DNA from: Promethearchaeota archaeon
GTDB lineage: Archaea > Asgardarchaeota > Lokiarchaeia > Sigyniarchaeales > SOKP01
Direction: 5' to 3'
Length of the DNA: 64,000 bases
Assembly: GCA_019058245.1 (NCBI GenBank)
Contig: JAHPZJ010000008.1
Location: 62,001 to 126,000, forward strand
Of the stretch, positions 26,501 to 34,320 are shown piece after piece. Each line of letters begins with the position of its first letter. Position 1 is the stretch's first letter. Below the pieces are notes generated by a model. That model was not told where the DNA came from. It made no database searches and saw nothing but the letters and a program-made list of their open reading frames with translations. The translations under genes were made by a program, and so were the position numbers.

Positions 26501-26835
26501 TATATTTTACCAATTATATTTTTAAAATACTTTATCTTTTTCCAAATTCTAAAGGTTTATATAATGTTGATATAAAAATTAAAGCCTTAAAACTTTATTC
26601 GATTGTAGTGAAGTATAATACATCAATCAGGATGAGACTAAGGAAAAACATGGGATCTACTACTAGAGACGCCAGATATTTAATTCAAGAGATTTAATTA
26701 GTTAATTTGCTGTTTTTTTATAAAATTTCCAAAGATTGAGAAAAATAAAGCTTTTTCAAAACTAAAATTTTAAATTTAAGAAGTTTATCATGCATTCAAT
26801 AAATGTAACCATTTTAATTTTACCTTGGAATTTTT
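26501..26835. other. 335-bp intergenic region before the GTPase gene
   Basis: No supported gene. A 21-residue ATG frame at 26632-26697 is less AT-rich than the rest but has no clear ribosome site, and I cannot match it to a family. Confidence 0.4.
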
Positions 26836-27390
26836 ATGAGAACCTCTCACGATTTTTTATTTAAGGTTTCTGTTATAGGAGATGGGAGAGTAGGAAAGAC
26901 TTCTTTAATAAAAAGATTTACGAAAGGCAATTTTGATACGAATTATGCAATTACAATCGGTGCTCAATTTTCTGAATATAAACAGGTGATTGAGGGAGAT
27001 AAAATTACTCTATTTTTTTGGGATATCGCTGGACAAGACTGTTTTCATTTTGTACGTCCTTCATTTTATGTCAAAAGTCATGCTGCTATAATCGTTTATA
27101 GTTTAGAAACAAATAAATTTGGAAAACAAAGTTATAGAAATATTTTAAATTGGTATAGAGAAATAAAACAATTTTGTGGAGATATTCCTATAGTTCTATT
27201 TGCAAATAAAGCAGATTTAATTAAAGAGAAGAACTTGAATAAAGCAAAAATTCAAAGTTTAATTGATAATTTGGATTTATGGAACTATTATATTACATCA
27301 GCTAAATCAGGCAAAGGAGTTCCTCATGCATTTAATAGTCTAATAGAGAATTTATACCATCAATATATCTCAATAACTACAAATCATTAG
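26836..27390 (+). CDS. Rab/Ras-like small GTPase
   Basis: A 184-residue Ras-superfamily GTPase with every G box present: G1 GDGRVGKT (15-22), G2 threonine in TIGAQF (T40), G3 WDIAGQD (D63, G66 and catalytic Q67), G4 NKAD (124-127) and G5 TSAK (154-157). The switch II 'WDIAGQDCFHFVRPSFY' and 'TIGAQF' are closest to the Rab type. Unlike eukaryotic Rabs, the C-terminus (SITTNH) has no cysteine, so it cannot be prenylated and is probably cytosolic or held by a partner. Small GTPases of this kind are expanded in Asgard archaea. No exchange or activating protein is encoded next to it. Confidence 0.94.
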   Translation: MRTSHDFLFKVSVIGDGRVGKTSLIKRFTKGNFDTNYAITIGAQFSEYKQVIEGDKITLFFWDIAGQDCFHFVRPSFYVKSHAAIIVYSLETNKFGKQSYRNILNWYREIKQFCGDIPIVLFANKADLIKEKNLNKAKIQSLIDNLDLWNYYITSAKSGKGVPHAFNSLIENLYHQYISITTNH

Positions 27391-27490
27391 ATTAATGACC
27401 AAGAAAAAATAATCCTTTTGAAAAATAAATAATATCTTTTATATAATAAACATAATTTTAGACTTAATTTAAAAAAAGGTAGAGTTTTGA

Positions 27491-28387
27491 ATGAAACTAT
27501 TACGTACACCTGAAGAAAGATTTAAAAATCTCCCTGATTTTCTATTCAAACCTAATTATAGAGAAATTGATGGAATTCGAATTCATTTTGTAGATGAAGG
27601 TCCTAAAGATACTGAAGTAATTCTATTAATGCATGGTGAGCCATCATGGTCATTCCTATATCGACATATGATTCCAATATTACTTAAAGCAGGTTATAGA
27701 ACAATAGCACCAGATTTAGTTGGGTTTGGGCGATCCGATAAACCAGCTGAACAAAGTGCCCATACTTATCATAAACATGTAGAATGGATCACAAAATTAG
27801 TGAAAGGACTTGATCTTAATAATATTACTTTATTCTGCCAAGATTGGGGATCGTTAATTGGGTTAAGAGTCGCTATTGAAAATCAAGAACGTTTTAATAG
27901 GATATTACTATCAAATGGAGGATTACCTACTGGAGAACAGAAAATGAGTGAAGCATTCTTCGCATGGCAAGAATCCTCTAAAACGAGACCATTATTTTCT
28001 TGTGGGGAGATAGTACAACAAGCAACTGTAACAAAACTAACTGAAAACGAGATAAGTGCATATGATGCGCCATTTCCAGATGCAACCTTCCAAGCGGGTC
28101 CTAGAATTATGCCCTCATTGGTTCCAACCACTAAGAATGATCCAGAACATGAGGCTAATAAAAAAGCATGGGAAGGGTTCTTTCAATGGAAGAAACCATT
28201 TTTGACAGCTTTCGCTGACAATGATCCAATAACAAGAGGAGGAGACAGATATTGGCAAGAGAAAGTTCCAGGTGCTCAGGGACAAAATCATACTATAATT
28301 AAAAATGCTGGACATTTTGTTCAAGAAGATAAAGGCCCTGAATTGGCAAATCTTATTGTAGAATTCATAAGCAAAAATCCGCTCTAG
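27491..28387 (+). CDS. Haloalkane dehalogenase-like alpha/beta hydrolase
   Basis: A 298-residue hydrolase with the layout of haloalkane dehalogenase subfamily I: oxyanion motif HGEPSW (48-53), nucleophile D118 followed by halide-binding W119 (CQDWG), a second possible halide tryptophan W159 in the cap (FFAWQ), acid D243 or D245 (FADNDP) and histidine H275 (NAGHFVQED). An aspartate nucleophile rather than serine separates it from esterases; epoxide hydrolases also use aspartate, but the D-W pair and GEPSW favour dehalogenase. It would convert haloalkanes to alcohol and halide. A good candidate site GGTAGAG precedes the ATG. Confidence 0.85.
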   Translation: MKLLRTPEERFKNLPDFLFKPNYREIDGIRIHFVDEGPKDTEVILLMHGEPSWSFLYRHMIPILLKAGYRTIAPDLVGFGRSDKPAEQSAHTYHKHVEWITKLVKGLDLNNITLFCQDWGSLIGLRVAIENQERFNRILLSNGGLPTGEQKMSEAFFAWQESSKTRPLFSCGEIVQQATVTKLTENEISAYDAPFPDATFQAGPRIMPSLVPTTKNDPEHEANKKAWEGFFQWKKPFLTAFADNDPITRGGDRYWQEKVPGAQGQNHTIIKNAGHFVQEDKGPELANLIVEFISKNPL

Positions 28388-28783
28388 AATTTTAGTTATT
28401 TTTGACTATATCCTCTCTGTTATTGTAAGGTTACGTTTTATTCTTTTTTTTTTCAAAGCTTCTCTTTTCTTCCGTAATTTTTATAATAAGAGTGTTTTGG
28501 ATGAAATCTAATGTTTAGGTATCCCACAATAAATAAAATAATAGCTAATAGCAAAATTGTACTCCCGATCAAAAAATGAGCATTCAAAAAGATATTTCAT
28601 ATTGTTAAGCCACCTATAACCCGAAAACTAGTGGAAATTAATGGGGTAATAATTTGTGAAACTGATTGAAAATAAAATAAGTATGAAATAACTATAAAAT
28701 AATATGAAAAATTGGTCTATATAAACAATAAATAACAACAAAAAAACTATTTTTCATAAGTATTATGAAAATTGTTGATTTAA
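28388..28783. other. 396-bp intergenic region
   Basis: Contains the possible 44-residue membrane peptide on the minus strand (28453-28587). A T-run at 28440-28453 may end the hydrolase transcript. The remainder is AT-rich with no feature I can support. Confidence 0.4.
28453..28587 (-). CDS. Possible 44-residue single-helix membrane peptide
   Basis: A TTG-started frame encodes a short head, one strong membrane helix (IGSTILLLAIILFIVGY), and a basic tail (HPKHSYYKNYGRKEKL). The amino-acid pattern is that of a real one-pass membrane peptide, with positive residues on the cytoplasmic side. However, there is no Shine-Dalgarno site near the TTG, and a competing ATG frame upstream overlaps it, so this may be chance or the end of a decayed gene. 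Confidence 0.3.
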   Translation of the reverse strand: MNAHFLIGSTILLLAIILFIVGYLNIRFHPKHSYYKNYGRKEKL

Positions 28784-29278
28784 ATGAGTGTAAAAAGACA
28801 TAAAGGTCATGAAAGGGAAGTTCCAAATGCCCATATTTACCATGCTTTGCTGCCAGTGGTTTTTTTTTTGATTTGGTTTTTGGATTCAAGTATTTTTGGT
28901 TTTTCAACCTTTTTAAATAAGTATATCCCTTTTATAATTCGCCTAATCCTTTTTATCATTATTCTATCTTTATCGTTCACTTTTATTTTCCTTTCTCATC
29001 AAACATTATTTAAATCACACCAGCCACCTAATTCTTTAGTTATTACCGGAGTTCTCAAATATACAAGAAATCCAATGTATTTTGGTATTCTTTTAATTTA
29101 TGTGGCATTTATTTTTCTTTCAATCTCCTTAATTAGCATTTGTCTATTCATCATCGTGTTCTTCGTTTACAATTGGATGGTAAATTTTGAACAAAATATT
29201 CTTGAAAATATGTTTGGTAATGAATTTTTAGAATACAAAAAAAGAGTACCAAAATGGTTTCCAAATCCATTTAAATAA
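28784..29278 (+). CDS. Isoprenylcysteine carboxyl methyltransferase-like membrane methyltransferase
   Basis: A 164-residue membrane protein with about four helices. The C-terminal half carries the signature of the ICMT/PEMT family: GVLKYTRNPMYFG with R-N-P-M-Y for SAM and lipid contact, and 'E-x-x-L-x-x-x-FGNEFLEYKKRVPKWFP' at the end. Members methylate prenylated protein C-termini in eukaryotes or phospholipids and isoprenoids in prokaryotes. No prenylated protein (CaaX) is seen in this window, and the nearby small GTPase lacks a C-terminal cysteine, so a small lipid substrate is more likely. Start ATG without clear ribosome site. Confidence 0.8.
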   Translation: MSVKRHKGHEREVPNAHIYHALLPVVFFLIWFLDSSIFGFSTFLNKYIPFIIRLILFIIILSLSFTFIFLSHQTLFKSHQPPNSLVITGVLKYTRNPMYFGILLIYVAFIFLSISLISICLFIIVFFVYNWMVNFEQNILENMFGNEFLEYKKRVPKWFPNPFK

Positions 29279-29435
29279 TGGTTAATATAAAGCATCTACC
29301 AATATGTAATCTTAACACTAACTATTTTATTCATATTAAGGAGTAATATATTATCTTTATTAATTTAAAAAGTAAATCCTCCTATATAGCTCCAATTGTA
29401 TCTTTAAAAACGCCCTAAAACTAAATAAAAAAGCT

Positions 29436-30083
29436 TTAATGACTAATCTCTAATTTATTAAGTGCTTTCTTTAGTAATTTTCTATTAGTTTCAGGATAGT
29501 ATTTGGAATAATTTAATATTTTTTCTTCGGAAATTCCTTTTATCAATTTAGAAATCTCAATTAATATTCTACTGTCATTCATATGGTTGTAATGCCATAA
29601 ATAAATTAAATCTAAAAGCGTTTTTTCATGATCTGAATATTTAATCTTATTATTTATTATTCCAAAATTGAATAATGCATTTTTAAAGGTTAAAAATCGA
29701 AAGTCTTTTCCTAAAATATTTATAGGTTTACTTTTTAATATTTGATCATTAATTAGGTAAAGTAATTCATTTTCATGTTCATAATTAATACGATTTATTT
29801 TTAGTGCGGTATACAATCCAAAATACCAATTTTTAACATTCTTTATATTCAATCCTTTTGCTACGAGTTCTAAAATGGAATATTTACATTTCTTTTTGAG
29901 GATTTCTTCATCAGTCTTTACATAATAAATATCGTCTAATATATTTAATAAATAACCACGCGTTATTAAGTAATCACTAATCGTTCTATAATCATGATAG
30001 AGATCTTTACTATAATCCTGTAATTCCTCAGATGAGACAAATTCTTTATTATCTTGTCTTATTTTTTTCAGAACTCGATACAT
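29436..30083 (-). CDS. AbiEi-like antitoxin / transcriptional regulator, orphan
   Basis: A 215-residue protein resembling AbiEi-type antitoxins: an N-terminal winged-helix region (about 1-60, with 'TISDYLITRGYLLNILDDIYYV'), then 'YFGLYTALKINR', a 'FRFLTFK' strand and 'HEKTLLDLIYL', which corresponds to the family's 'D.EKTLLD' motif. In type IV systems AbiEi represses its own operon and counters the AbiEii nucleotidyltransferase. No AbiEii gene is on either side here. It may be a solitary regulator, or its toxin is elsewhere. A perfect palindrome lies 56 bp upstream. Family call is by motif only. Confidence 0.6.
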   Translation of the reverse strand: MYRVLKKIRQDNKEFVSSEELQDYSKDLYHDYRTISDYLITRGYLLNILDDIYYVKTDEEILKKKCKYSILELVAKGLNIKNVKNWYFGLYTALKINRINYEHENELLYLINDQILKSKPINILGKDFRFLTFKNALFNFGIINNKIKYSDHEKTLLDLIYLWHYNHMNDSRILIEISKLIKGISEEKILNYSKYYPETNRKLLKKALNKLEISH

Positions 30084-30482
30084 AAATTTTATCTAAAAAT
30101 ATAGTTAAATTTGAAAAAATAACGAATAATAATCAGGCTACATTATATATAATGTACCTTAGTTTATATTTCTTTCAAATTTCTTAAAAAAAATTATAAA
30201 TCTTTTAAAATTTGTTAGAAAGAATAGTCATTCATGATTTAAATTGTTAGAATTGAAAATCCAATAAAAAAAATTAACTTTTTATTTCCAATGAATTATC
30301 TATTAATTTTCAAATTCAATTTTTTAAGAATCCTTGAAAGTTTGTGATATTTTTTCAAAAAAGAATATATAAAGCTTTTCCAAATTGCAGTATTTCAAAG
30401 AGTAAGAATTATATTCTAATTTGAACTAAATATTATAGCAAAAAGATTCACAATTGCTAGATTAGAGGAGCTATTGAATAAA
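30084..30482. other. Roughly 400-bp divergent promoter region
   Basis: Holds the palindrome at 30139-30156 for the AbiEi-like gene. Nearer the plus-strand gene, 'AAGAATATATAAAGC' around 30360-30375 is a good archaeal TATA box. No gene is seen in between. Confidence 0.5.
30139..30156 (-). promoter_or_regulatory. 18-bp perfect palindrome over the TATA box of the AbiEi-like gene
   Basis: TACATTATATATAATGTA reads the same on both strands and contains a TATA-like core. It lies 56 bp upstream of the AbiEi-like start codon. AbiEi proteins are known to bind inverted repeats in their own promoters, so an autoregulatory operator is the natural reading, although AT-rich palindromes can also arise by chance. 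Confidence 0.5.
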
Positions 30483-30962
30483 ATGTATAATGAGACAGAA
30501 AGTTCTAATTCTGAATATGAAACTACTCTTAATAGGCTTTCAGGACAAATTGAAGACCTTTTTAATAAAATTCATTATTATCAAGCGCTAGTTGCTGAAA
30601 AGGATATTCAAATAAAGAAATTAATCAGAGAGAATCAAAACCTTATGGCGAAGGTCCAAAAATTAACATTTCATTCAAATCCCTCAGGTGAACCGGGTCA
30701 AAAATCTTATAACCCTTCACTCCCTCCGTCAAGTGAACAATTTTCTACTCCTCCAATACCTCCACCAAATTATAAAGAAAAGTCGGAGTCTTCGTTCTCG
30801 ATAAGTGAAGATCCGAGAGTTAATAAGAGAGTATGTCCTAACTGTGGTGCGATGGGTTTTGCTATAAGAGAAGTAGAAGATAAAAGCAAAATACTTAGCT
30901 ATACCCCGAGAAGAATTTACGCAAAGAAGAAAGTTTGTACTAAATGCAGATACGAATGGTAA
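30483..30962 (+). CDS. Coiled-coil protein with C-terminal zinc ribbon
   Basis: A 159-residue protein in three parts: an N-terminal coiled coil (about 10-65, LSGQIEDLFNKIHYYQALV and onward), a proline- and serine-rich flexible linker (about 66-115, with PSLPPSSEQ and PPIPPP), and a C-terminal zinc ribbon 'VCPNCGAMGF' ... 'VCTKCRYEW' ending at the stop codon. Four cysteines in two C-x2-C pairs suit one zinc ion. The ending 'C-x-x-C-x-x-x-W' recalls the TFIIS/RNA polymerase M type. Possibly a nucleic-acid or protein-binding adaptor. I chose the ATG at 30483 (GAGGAG twelve bases before); a TTG at 30474 is the alternative. Confidence 0.65.
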   Translation: MYNETESSNSEYETTLNRLSGQIEDLFNKIHYYQALVAEKDIQIKKLIRENQNLMAKVQKLTFHSNPSGEPGQKSYNPSLPPSSEQFSTPPIPPPNYKEKSESSFSISEDPRVNKRVCPNCGAMGFAIREVEDKSKILSYTPRRIYAKKKVCTKCRYEW

Positions 30963-31106
30963 AGCACATCTAATTCTCCCCTTATATAAAAAAGGACTTA
31001 AATTTCGTGGAAGTAATTCATAATAATTAGATAAATCATACTATAAAATATATCCAAAAATAAATTATAAAAAAAAAATTTGAAATTTTAATTTAGTTTT
31101 AGTTTT

Positions 31107-32255
31107 TTAAGGAGCTATAATAGAATTAGGTTTTACCTCTTTTTGGAGCATTTTAAAAGCTTTTTTTGATGTAGAAAAGGTTTTAGCATTATGTTTTTGA
31201 ACAATTTCTTTGAGTTCCTCATCAAATATACGTACAAACACTTCAATATGTGGATAAAAGAAGTTAAGTTTAGAAGTGAGGTAAATAGCCTCATCAAATT
31301 CACACTCCTTTTTCCAACATATAAAAGCTTGAGTAACTTCCTTCAGGTTAACATAAGCTTCTAAATCACTTAAAAACCGAGTATATTTTTTTCGGAGATG
31401 TAATTGTTTGTTTACTTCAAATTCAATACCTTCATGAACGTCGTCAAAAAGGTAAACTTCCCGATCTGGTTGTTGTGATATATGATGTGCGATTCGGTGG
31501 GTTAAATGATCCCTTCCAATTACAATTACAGTTCCAGATCTATTTTTAGTCCATTCATGAATATCATCCATAGCCCATTTAGAAGTGGAGAAGGAAAATG
31601 CATTTAAAGGAGATTCTCCAAGATATTCTTGAATGTGGTCTTCAAAAGCACGAACATATATTTGACAACTTGGATTGATTTTACGTATCTTTTCAGTACA
31701 AATAATTGCAACCCTCACATCATTAATATTGATAAATACTTCATTGGCAGATTTTACATTGGCCAATTCAAGACTAGAATTCTCGGTTGCATCACCAACT
31801 ACTATTGGAAGTCCAGCATTAAGTAAATCTTCTACCAATTCTTCACAATCTTCAATAATAGCGAACCGTTTTTTATTTTTAACACAAAATTCTACAATTC
31901 TCTCTGATAAATGATGATATCCAATTATAACAGCATGATTTCTTTGATGTGTAGCAAGAATTCTGCTGGTAATAACAGGGTTATACTTTTCAAATAATTC
32001 TCCAGTAATAAATCCAAAAAAAATAACTTCTAATAAAATTGGCCAAACTATAGCATAAAACTGACCAAAATATCCCACATCATCAGGAAGCCCTACTGTT
32101 ATTGAAAATAAGATTATTCTGCCAAAATGATAACCTGGTTCTGTAATAAGAAAGAAAAGCAAACCTGCAAACCAAAATAGAAAGAAAAATATAAACTGTA
32201 ATTTATACTGTTTGAGTTTAAGATGGATTGCTATAAAAGCGTTTAGGAGATGCAT
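31107..32255 (-). CDS. RCK/TrkA-N domain ion-channel-like protein with altered filter
   Basis: About 382 residues. Two membrane helices (about 20-38 and 66-87) flank a pore loop whose filter position reads SITVGLPDD, where potassium channels have T-V-G-Y-G-D. After it come two regulatory domains: the first (HAVIIGYHHLSERI ... VVGDATENSSLELANV, with the nucleotide-site acid) and a second, weaker one (TVIVIGRDHLTHRI onward). This is the arrangement of a 2-TM channel with RCK gating domains. L-P in place of Y-G predicts changed selectivity or loss of conduction. The ATG at 32255 is my choice; a GTG at 32276 would add seven residues. Confidence 0.8.
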   Translation of the reverse strand: MHLLNAFIAIHLKLKQYKLQFIFFFLFWFAGLLFFLITEPGYHFGRIILFSITVGLPDDVGYFGQFYAIVWPILLEVIFFGFITGELFEKYNPVITSRILATHQRNHAVIIGYHHLSERIVEFCVKNKKRFAIIEDCEELVEDLLNAGLPIVVGDATENSSLELANVKSANEVFININDVRVAIICTEKIRKINPSCQIYVRAFEDHIQEYLGESPLNAFSFSTSKWAMDDIHEWTKNRSGTVIVIGRDHLTHRIAHHISQQPDREVYLFDDVHEGIEFEVNKQLHLRKKYTRFLSDLEAYVNLKEVTQAFICWKKECEFDEAIYLTSKLNFFYPHIEVFVRIFDEELKEIVQKHNAKTFSTSKKAFKMLQKEVKPNSIIAP

Positions 32256-32341
32256 ATCATAAGATAAAGCACACACGTATAAAAAAAATACGATCTTAGA
32301 ATGAGAATCTTTTAAAAAAAGATTAAAAAAAAATTAAAAAA

Positions 32342-32560
32342 ACAGGGCAACCCGGACTTTTAGAATTAATAACCCCCTATGGTATTGATAGTTATGCTGA
32401 TGTTGCAGTACTATTAGATGATATTGTACAAGTGGAAAATTGGGAGAGATGTCCAAAATGTGGGCGGGAAGGTGCGATTTTCCGAGTTTTAGGGCGATTA
32501 ACACCTTCAATAGGAAAGGGATGCAGTTCCTTATTTAGTTTAGAAGCTTTTAAGTTATAA
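32342..32560 (+). pseudogene. C-terminal remnant of a LuxE-like acyl-protein synthetase
   Basis: A 72-codon open frame with no start codon encodes a sequence beginning TGQPGLLELITPYGIDSYAD, then VLLDDIV, 'RCPKCGREGAIFRVLGR' and KGCSSLFSLEAF before a TAA. This is the conserved tail of the LuxE / acyl-protein synthetase group of adenylate-forming enzymes. The frame is closed by a TAA at 32312-32314 and the rest of the gene is missing, with only A-rich sequence before it. It is therefore a relic of a gene lost from this spot, or the end of a deletion. Confidence 0.7.
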
Positions 32561-32570
32561 TTAAAGATTT

Positions 32571-33494
32571 TTAAAGAATATAATCAGGATGTCTAACTCC
32601 TAGGTCTTCTAATAAGGGAACTAAAAATTCTGTATTAAATTCTTTTATATGAAACACATTCCCTAAATATAAATCTAAAAATTCTTGGATGTCATACTTT
32701 ATTTTATTTATATCTATAAAGTTATATTCAGGTTCAATTGTTATTTTATCTAAATTCAAAGGACTTACTTGCTTATTTATTAAATAATGCATAAATTGTA
32801 TAAATGTGCTTTCAATTAATTGTTCTTCCTCTTCATTTAATTCATAAACATCATGAGCAATTTTATTTCTAAGGTCATCCATTTTTTTTGTTAATATATC
32901 GAGATTCTTTGGTAAATCTAGCGCTTCGATTTTTTGAGTTACTGTCTTATTATTATGATCTTCAACTTGGGAATCTAGGTAATCCATTAAAGTTGTGTAG
33001 AAACGTATTAAAAATTTAAAGGAATCAATAGATTTATCCTCTTTCCATTTATTATAAGAACTTCCCCACTGATTTAAATTTACACTATCTAAAGCATTTT
33101 TTATCTTAATTTTAATTTTATCCACTTTTTCTATGAAATAATCTGAATAATCCATAAAAGGTTTATTATTCATATCAAATTGATATTTATATGATTTCCC
33201 AAATTCTTTAATCGCCCCTATTTTTTTAATAAGAGATAGATCCTCTATTATTTCTTTCTTTCCAATTTCAGCTGCAAATTTTATCAGATATCTGCATTCA
33301 GGGCAATATGTTACATATGATCCTCGCAATGATGTATATGGCTTAAGCTCAAGTTGATGCTTTCCCTCCGGAAATTCTATAATTTCACCCTTAGATTCTA
33401 TTTGATCAAAATGCGTCTTTTCAAAATGAAAGGATTCTGGAATGAATTGAAAACTACAGACAGGACATTTCACTTTCTCTTTTCTTAATTTCAA
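32571..33494 (-). CDS. Zinc-ribbon protein with HEPN-like RxxxxH motif
   Basis: A 307-residue protein. Near the N-terminus C10/C13 (CPVC) and C64/C67 (CPEC) form a zinc ribbon like that of the DUF2225 family. The remainder is helical. Within it 'DLRNKIAHDVY' holds R199 and H204, the R-x4-H motif of HEPN domains, followed by a helix of matching character. HEPN proteins with this motif are often RNases used in toxin systems and defence. No nucleotidyltransferase partner is next to it, and the motif alone is weak evidence. It ends 11 bp after the LuxE-like remnant. Confidence 0.55.
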   Translation of the reverse strand: MKLRKEKVKCPVCSFQFIPESFHFEKTHFDQIESKGEIIEFPEGKHQLELKPYTSLRGSYVTYCPECRYLIKFAAEIGKKEIIEDLSLIKKIGAIKEFGKSYKYQFDMNNKPFMDYSDYFIEKVDKIKIKIKNALDSVNLNQWGSSYNKWKEDKSIDSFKFLIRFYTTLMDYLDSQVEDHNNKTVTQKIEALDLPKNLDILTKKMDDLRNKIAHDVYELNEEEEQLIESTFIQFMHYLINKQVSPLNLDKITIEPEYNFIDINKIKYDIQEFLDLYLGNVFHIKEFNTEFLVPLLEDLGVRHPDYIL

Positions 33495-33779
33495 ATTATT
33501 TCACTGTTATTATTATTTGTAATTAAATGCCAAGTAACAAAATAATAAAACCTTATATATTAGGTTTATTGAAAATAATAGCTAGAAATATTATCAAATA
33601 GTATAATATCTATAAAATAACATATACGATATTCATTTGAAAAAATGTATTCTTAATCAAAATTCAAGACTTTCCACCATTATCACATTAACATAGAAAT
33701 AATTAAAAACTAATTGATAAGCTTTAAAAACTAAAGAAAAAAAAGAATTAATATTGAAATTATTATACATTTTAGCAAT

Positions 33780-33995
33780 TTAAAAGTATTTAATAGCTAA
33801 AAGTATGTCATCTCGTGTAATTTTTTTACGTTTTGCGTGTTTAGTTAATTGTAACGCAGTTTTTGTCAGTTTCTCAGCAGATGAGCCCAACCAATCAACC
33901 AATTCATCTACTGCATCACGAGCAACGATTATAGCCCCATTATGTTTCATTAATCTTCTAATAGGACTCCAACTTATATATTCAGAACCAGCCAT
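33780..33995 (-). CDS. Archaeal histone
   Basis: A 71-residue histone-fold protein with no tails. 'SPIRRLMKHNGAIIVARDAV' covers helix 1 and loop 1, 'ELVDWLGSSAEKLTKTALQLTKHAKRKKI' is the long central helix, and 'TRDDILLAIKYF' ends the fold with the R-D pair that forms the family salt bridge. It wraps DNA as a dimer or longer stack. The ATG is preceded by a strong Shine-Dalgarno GTGGAGG, fitting high expression. The length is slightly above the minimal 66-68 residues because of the N-terminal extension MAGSEYISW. It is transcribed alone. Confidence 0.95.
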   Translation of the reverse strand: MAGSEYISWSPIRRLMKHNGAIIVARDAVDELVDWLGSSAEKLTKTALQLTKHAKRKKITRDDILLAIKYF

Positions 33996-34320
33996 TTTTT
34001 TATTCCTCCACTTTTTTAATTATTTTATTATTTTTTTATTGAATTTTAATATTTTTTAAGAGTTTGTTATATTGATATATATCCTTCATATATTTAAAGA
34101 TTTTTATCCATACTTAATTTTATAGAAATAAAAGTAAAAAAAGTTAAACGACAAAATTCGAAATTATAAAGTTGATCAATTTCGTGGAAGTTAAAAAATT
34201 TTAATAAATTCATAAAAAGAGGAGTTTTAGAACAAAATATATATTTTTAAGAGAATAGAATAATTCAAAAAAATATGATTTTAAAATATTCATTTTAGGA
34301 ACTTCAAATTCTTGATAAAA
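33996..34320. other. Divergent promoter region between histone and flavin enzyme genes
   Basis: Includes the histone ribosome site (33998-34015) and AT-rich promoter sequence. An inverted repeat CGAAATT (34159-34165) / AATTTCG (34178-34184) with a 12-base spacer is the only structure I see; its significance is doubtful in such AT-rich DNA. Confidence 0.4.

Noticed and set aside
26632..26697. 21-residue frame beginning MRLRKNMGSTTRDARYL
   Set aside because: Less AT-rich than its flanks but too short, with no ribosome site and no family I can name; could be a remnant.
28692..28907. 71-codon minus-strand frame over the start of the ICMT-like gene
   Set aside because: Shadow of the real plus-strand gene, which has family motifs.
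31002..34191. Shared 14-mer AATTTCGTGGAAGT at 31002-31015 and 34178-34191
   Set aside because: Several 14-base matches are expected by chance in a window of this size, and the flanks differ.
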